Source of the DNA: Clostridia bacterium
GTDB lineage: Bacteria > Bacillota > Clostridia > Peptostreptococcales > Anaerovoracaceae
Reading direction: 5' to 3'
DNA: 7,162 nucleotides
NCBI GenBank assembly: GCA_900754805.1
Contig: CAAEEE010000109.1
Location: forward strand, 1-7,162
Part shown: positions 5,964-7,162 of the stretch, piece after piece
Layout: each line of letters begins with the position of its first letter
How positions within the stretch are numbered: the first letter of the stretch is position 1
The notes under the pieces: model-generated
Told to the model about the DNA's origin: nothing
What the model saw: only the letters and a program-made list of their open reading frames with translations
The model's database searches: none
Program-made: the position numbers and the translations under genes

Positions 5964-6798
5964 ATACCTCCAGATATTTCTTCGGTGTCTTTAAGTATAG
6001 CGTCAAGATTTCTTCTGTCTTCCCTTCCTCATACATTTCCTTTAAAGTTTTTTTCAACTCTTCTGCGATACCTCTGTCATCATCCGGCGCGAATGCAACT
6101 CCGATCCCAACCGACAGCAGAGGTTCCTCTAAAATGCGATACTGATCTTCCACACCATAATCGTTCATATATTGTACAATTGAACTTTCATGTGCTGCAA
6201 TCGCATCCACATAGCCTATACTTAGGAATGAATAAATTAACTCTCGGTTCTGCATGCAAAATAAAGCTTTTACCTCCGGTAGATGATATTTTTCCGGATG
6301 AAGCAAAATTTCTTCCGGCTTCGTGGTGGACTGTACAGCGACCTTTTTTCCTGCCAAATCCTGCAAACTTTTAATATCGCTATCTGCAGATACAGCTACT
6401 GCTTGAAAACTTCTCATATACGGTCCTGCCCATTGGTACTCTGTTTCGCGCCCATCCATGCTGAAGCAGCACCAAATACAGTCAATTTCACCTTTTTCAA
6501 GTAAGGTTTTTTTTCTTTCCCATTCTATGAATCTAAATTTCACCTGATAACCCATGCGTTTGAATGCTTCTGTCGCTAATGCAACATCAATTCCCGTAGG
6601 CCTGCCGTCAGTTCCAATGTAGTTATATGGAGGATAATCATCGCAGCCGATCACAATCTGCGGAAGCTCTTTTGTCTTCGTCCCGTCTGTTACTGCTTCG
6701 TTGCTGCATCCGCAAAAAACAAAAACAGCAATGTAAATTATTGCAAAGGTTCTCAAAAGCCTGTCCTTACTTGTCTTTCTCTTTGTCTTCTCTTTCAT
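5947..6798 (-). CDS. SBP_bac_3 solute-binding lipoprotein, probable ligand partner of the kinase
   Basis: A 283-residue exported protein with a basic N-terminus, a hydrophobic stretch at about 17-29 and a lipobox-like VFCGC ending at C31, so it is probably a lipid-anchored protein on the outer face of the membrane. From residue 46 it follows the type-2 periplasmic-binding fold of family 3: QIVIGCDDYPPYNYIG at 47-62, GIDVALATEAFKRMGY at 69-84, SMDGRETEYQWAGPY at 113-127 with the carboxylate-binding R117, KKVAVQSTT at 151-159 and GYVDAIAAHESS at 195-206. In the last motif H203 stands where classical amino-acid binders usually have Asp. No permease or ATPase gene is adjacent. Instead the gene runs into the hybrid kinase with a 17-base overlap, which points to sensing rather than uptake. 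GGAG lies ten bases before the ATG. The ligand is unknown; an amino acid or similar small acid is a guess from the family. Confidence 0.88.
   Translation of the reverse strand: MKEKTKRKTSKDRLLRTFAIIYIAVFVFCGCSNEAVTDGTKTKELPQIVIGCDDYPPYNYIGTDGRPTGIDVALATEAFKRMGYQVKFRFIEWERKKTLLEKGEIDCIWCCFSMDGRETEYQWAGPYMRSFQAVAVSADSDIKSLQDLAGKKVAVQSTTKPEEILLHPEKYHLPEVKALFCMQNRELIYSFLSIGYVDAIAAHESSIVQYMNDYGVEDQYRILEEPLLSVGIGVAFAPDDDRGIAEELKKTLKEMYEEGKTEEILTLYLKTPKKYLEVYEDEN
5967..5971 (-). promoter_or_regulatory. Kinase ribosome binding site inside the binding-protein gene
   Basis: GGAGG on the minus strand lies within the last codons of the lipoprotein gene. It is three bases from the ATG at 5963 and nine from the in-frame ATG at 5957. 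The second spacing is closer to normal, so the kinase may begin at 5957, with an 11-base overlap instead of 17. Confidence 0.7.
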
Positions 6799-6842
6799 TT
6801 TTCGCTTTCTCCAAATATTTGAGTTGATAGGTATTTTTTTTC

Positions 6843-6871
6843 ATTATACACTTTTTGAGTAGAAAAAACCA
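6843..6871 (-). promoter_or_regulatory. Probable promoter of the binding-protein/kinase operon
   Basis: On the minus strand a perfect TATAAT occupies 6843-6848, about 45 bases before the ATG at 6798. The -35 position at 17-base spacing (6866-6871) reads TGGTTT, a poor match, so the promoter may need an activator. The -35 region overlaps an inverted repeat (6867-6884). Confidence 0.5.
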
Positions 6872-6884
6872 CTATGGTTGTGGT
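6867..6884. repeat. Overlapping short inverted repeats between divergent promoters
   Basis: AACCA (6867-6871) mirrors TGGTT (6875-6879), and ACCAC (6868-6872) mirrors GTGGT (6880-6884). The left arm can therefore pair with either of two right arms. The element covers the -35 region of the leftward promoter and touches the -10 of the rightward one, a typical operator position. It is short and could be chance in AT-rich DNA. Confidence 0.4.
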
Positions 6885-6889
6885 ATAAT
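6881..6889 (+). promoter_or_regulatory. Extended -10 promoter of the acyltransferase gene
   Basis: TGG immediately followed by a perfect TATAAT (6884-6889) forms an extended -10 box about 30 bases before the TTG start. No good -35 stands at 16-18 bases; the only TTGA-like sequence (6855-6860) is 23 bases away. Confidence 0.65.
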
Positions 6890-6906
6890 AAAAAAATGAT
6901 TTTATT

Positions 6907-6914
6907 GGAGGTGA
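6907..6914 (+). promoter_or_regulatory. Strong ribosome binding site that fixes a TTG start
   Basis: GGAGGTGA is a full match to the 16S rRNA 3' end. GGAGG is seven bases before TTG at 6919, ideal spacing. The first in-frame ATG is 16 codons further on (6967) and has no such site. Confidence 0.88.
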
Positions 6915-6918
6915 CAGA

Positions 6919-7162
6919 TTGAAACTTTTTGATAATATATATGGATTATCCGTAATCAAAGGCGGAATGGATATGCTGAAGGAAAATCGCAAAGCGATTG
7001 AAAAAGCGAGAGCCGAAGGCGATGTGAAAACGGAGCAGGCGGAAATTTTAAAGGCCTGCCAAATCTGGTCTTCCCATATTGTAGATAAGCTCGCGGTTGA
7101 CTTTCGTGTAATCCATCCCGAAAATCTTCCAAAGGAAGGACCGGTTGTTTTTATTTCCAATC
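6919..7162 (+). CDS. plsC: PlsC-type 1-acyl-glycerol-3-phosphate acyltransferase, 5' part only
   Basis: The first 81 codons of a gene that runs off the window. Translation from TTG gives a short amphipathic N-terminus (KLFDNIYGL...), a charged helical stretch (residues about 19-46), and then WSSHIVDKLAVDFRVIHPE (50-68) and NLPKEGPVVFISN (69-81). The last segment is the typical strand just before the HX4D catalytic motif of PlsC/LPLAT acyltransferases, which transfer a fatty acyl group to lysophosphatidic acid at the inner face of the membrane during phospholipid synthesis. The next codon starts with C, consistent with the expected His, but the motif itself is outside. The gene has its own extended -10 promoter and strong ribosome site and is divergent from the sensor operon. 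The assignment rests on the N-terminal part only; another acyltransferase of the same superfamily is possible. Confidence 0.8.
   Translation, partial: MKLFDNIYGLSVIKGGMDMLKENRKAIEKARAEGDVKTEQAEILKACQIWSSHIVDKLAVDFRVIHPENLPKEGPVVFISN

Noticed and set aside
5947..6798. Binding protein as part of an amino-acid ABC transporter
   Set aside because: No permease or ATPase gene is beside it, and it is overlapped by the kinase gene; a sensing role fits better, though use of a distant transporter cannot be excluded.
6795..7160. A minus-strand open frame of about 120 codons at the right end
   Set aside because: It is antisense to the acyltransferase gene and runs through the divergent promoter region; its AT-rich end translates both promoters into Phe/Tyr/Thr runs.
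1..7162. CRISPR arrays, tRNA or rRNA genes, insertion-sequence ends, attachment sites
   Set aside because: I saw no regularly spaced repeats, cloverleaf-like elements, transposase motifs or long direct or inverted repeats by eye; a program search was not possible.

Overview
The window looks like chromosomal DNA of an anaerobic, low-to-moderate GC Firmicute, most likely a Clostridia/Lachnospiraceae-type gut organism. Supporting this are the strong AGGAGG-type ribosome binding sites, Gram-positive-style TATAAT promoters, a TTG start, a lipoprotein binding protein next to a hybrid histidine kinase, and a DUF2148 ferredoxin-domain protein of a kind common in strict anaerobes. This placement is an inference from gene content. 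No rRNA, tRNA, CRISPR array, insertion sequence or phage gene was seen.

Layout from left to right. Positions 7-2934 hold a tight minus-strand operon of three genes, transcribed from right to left: a formimidoylglutamase/arginase-fold hydrolase (1870-2934), a sugar-phosphate-type nucleotidyltransferase (934-1857) and a RarD/EamA-type membrane transporter (7-921). Both gaps are 12 bases. A plausible extended -10 promoter for the operon lies at 2993-3021. Positions 2935-3171 are a divergent intergenic region that also carries a plus-strand promoter (3066-3094) and a small leader hairpin (3132-3148). They drive a DUF2148 cysteine-rich protein (3172-3720). A bidirectional terminator (3744-3802) separates it from the convergent minus-strand pair.

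That pair, 3801-6798, is a secreted lipoprotein of the SBP_bac_3 solute-binding family (5947-6798) followed, with a 17-base overlap, by a 720-residue hybrid sensor histidine kinase (3801-5963). No transporter permease or ATPase gene is present. The most economical reading is that the lipoprotein delivers or presents a small ligand to the extracellular domain of the kinase, which then passes phosphate to its own C-terminal receiver. This is the most system-like part of the window. Related binding-protein/kinase pairings are known, so it should not be called novel without comparison.

The right end (6919-7162) is the 5' part of a plus-strand PlsC-type acyltransferase starting at TTG. It is transcribed divergently from the sensor pair across a 120-base AT-rich region with a promoter on each strand and a short overlapping inverted repeat between their -10 boxes.
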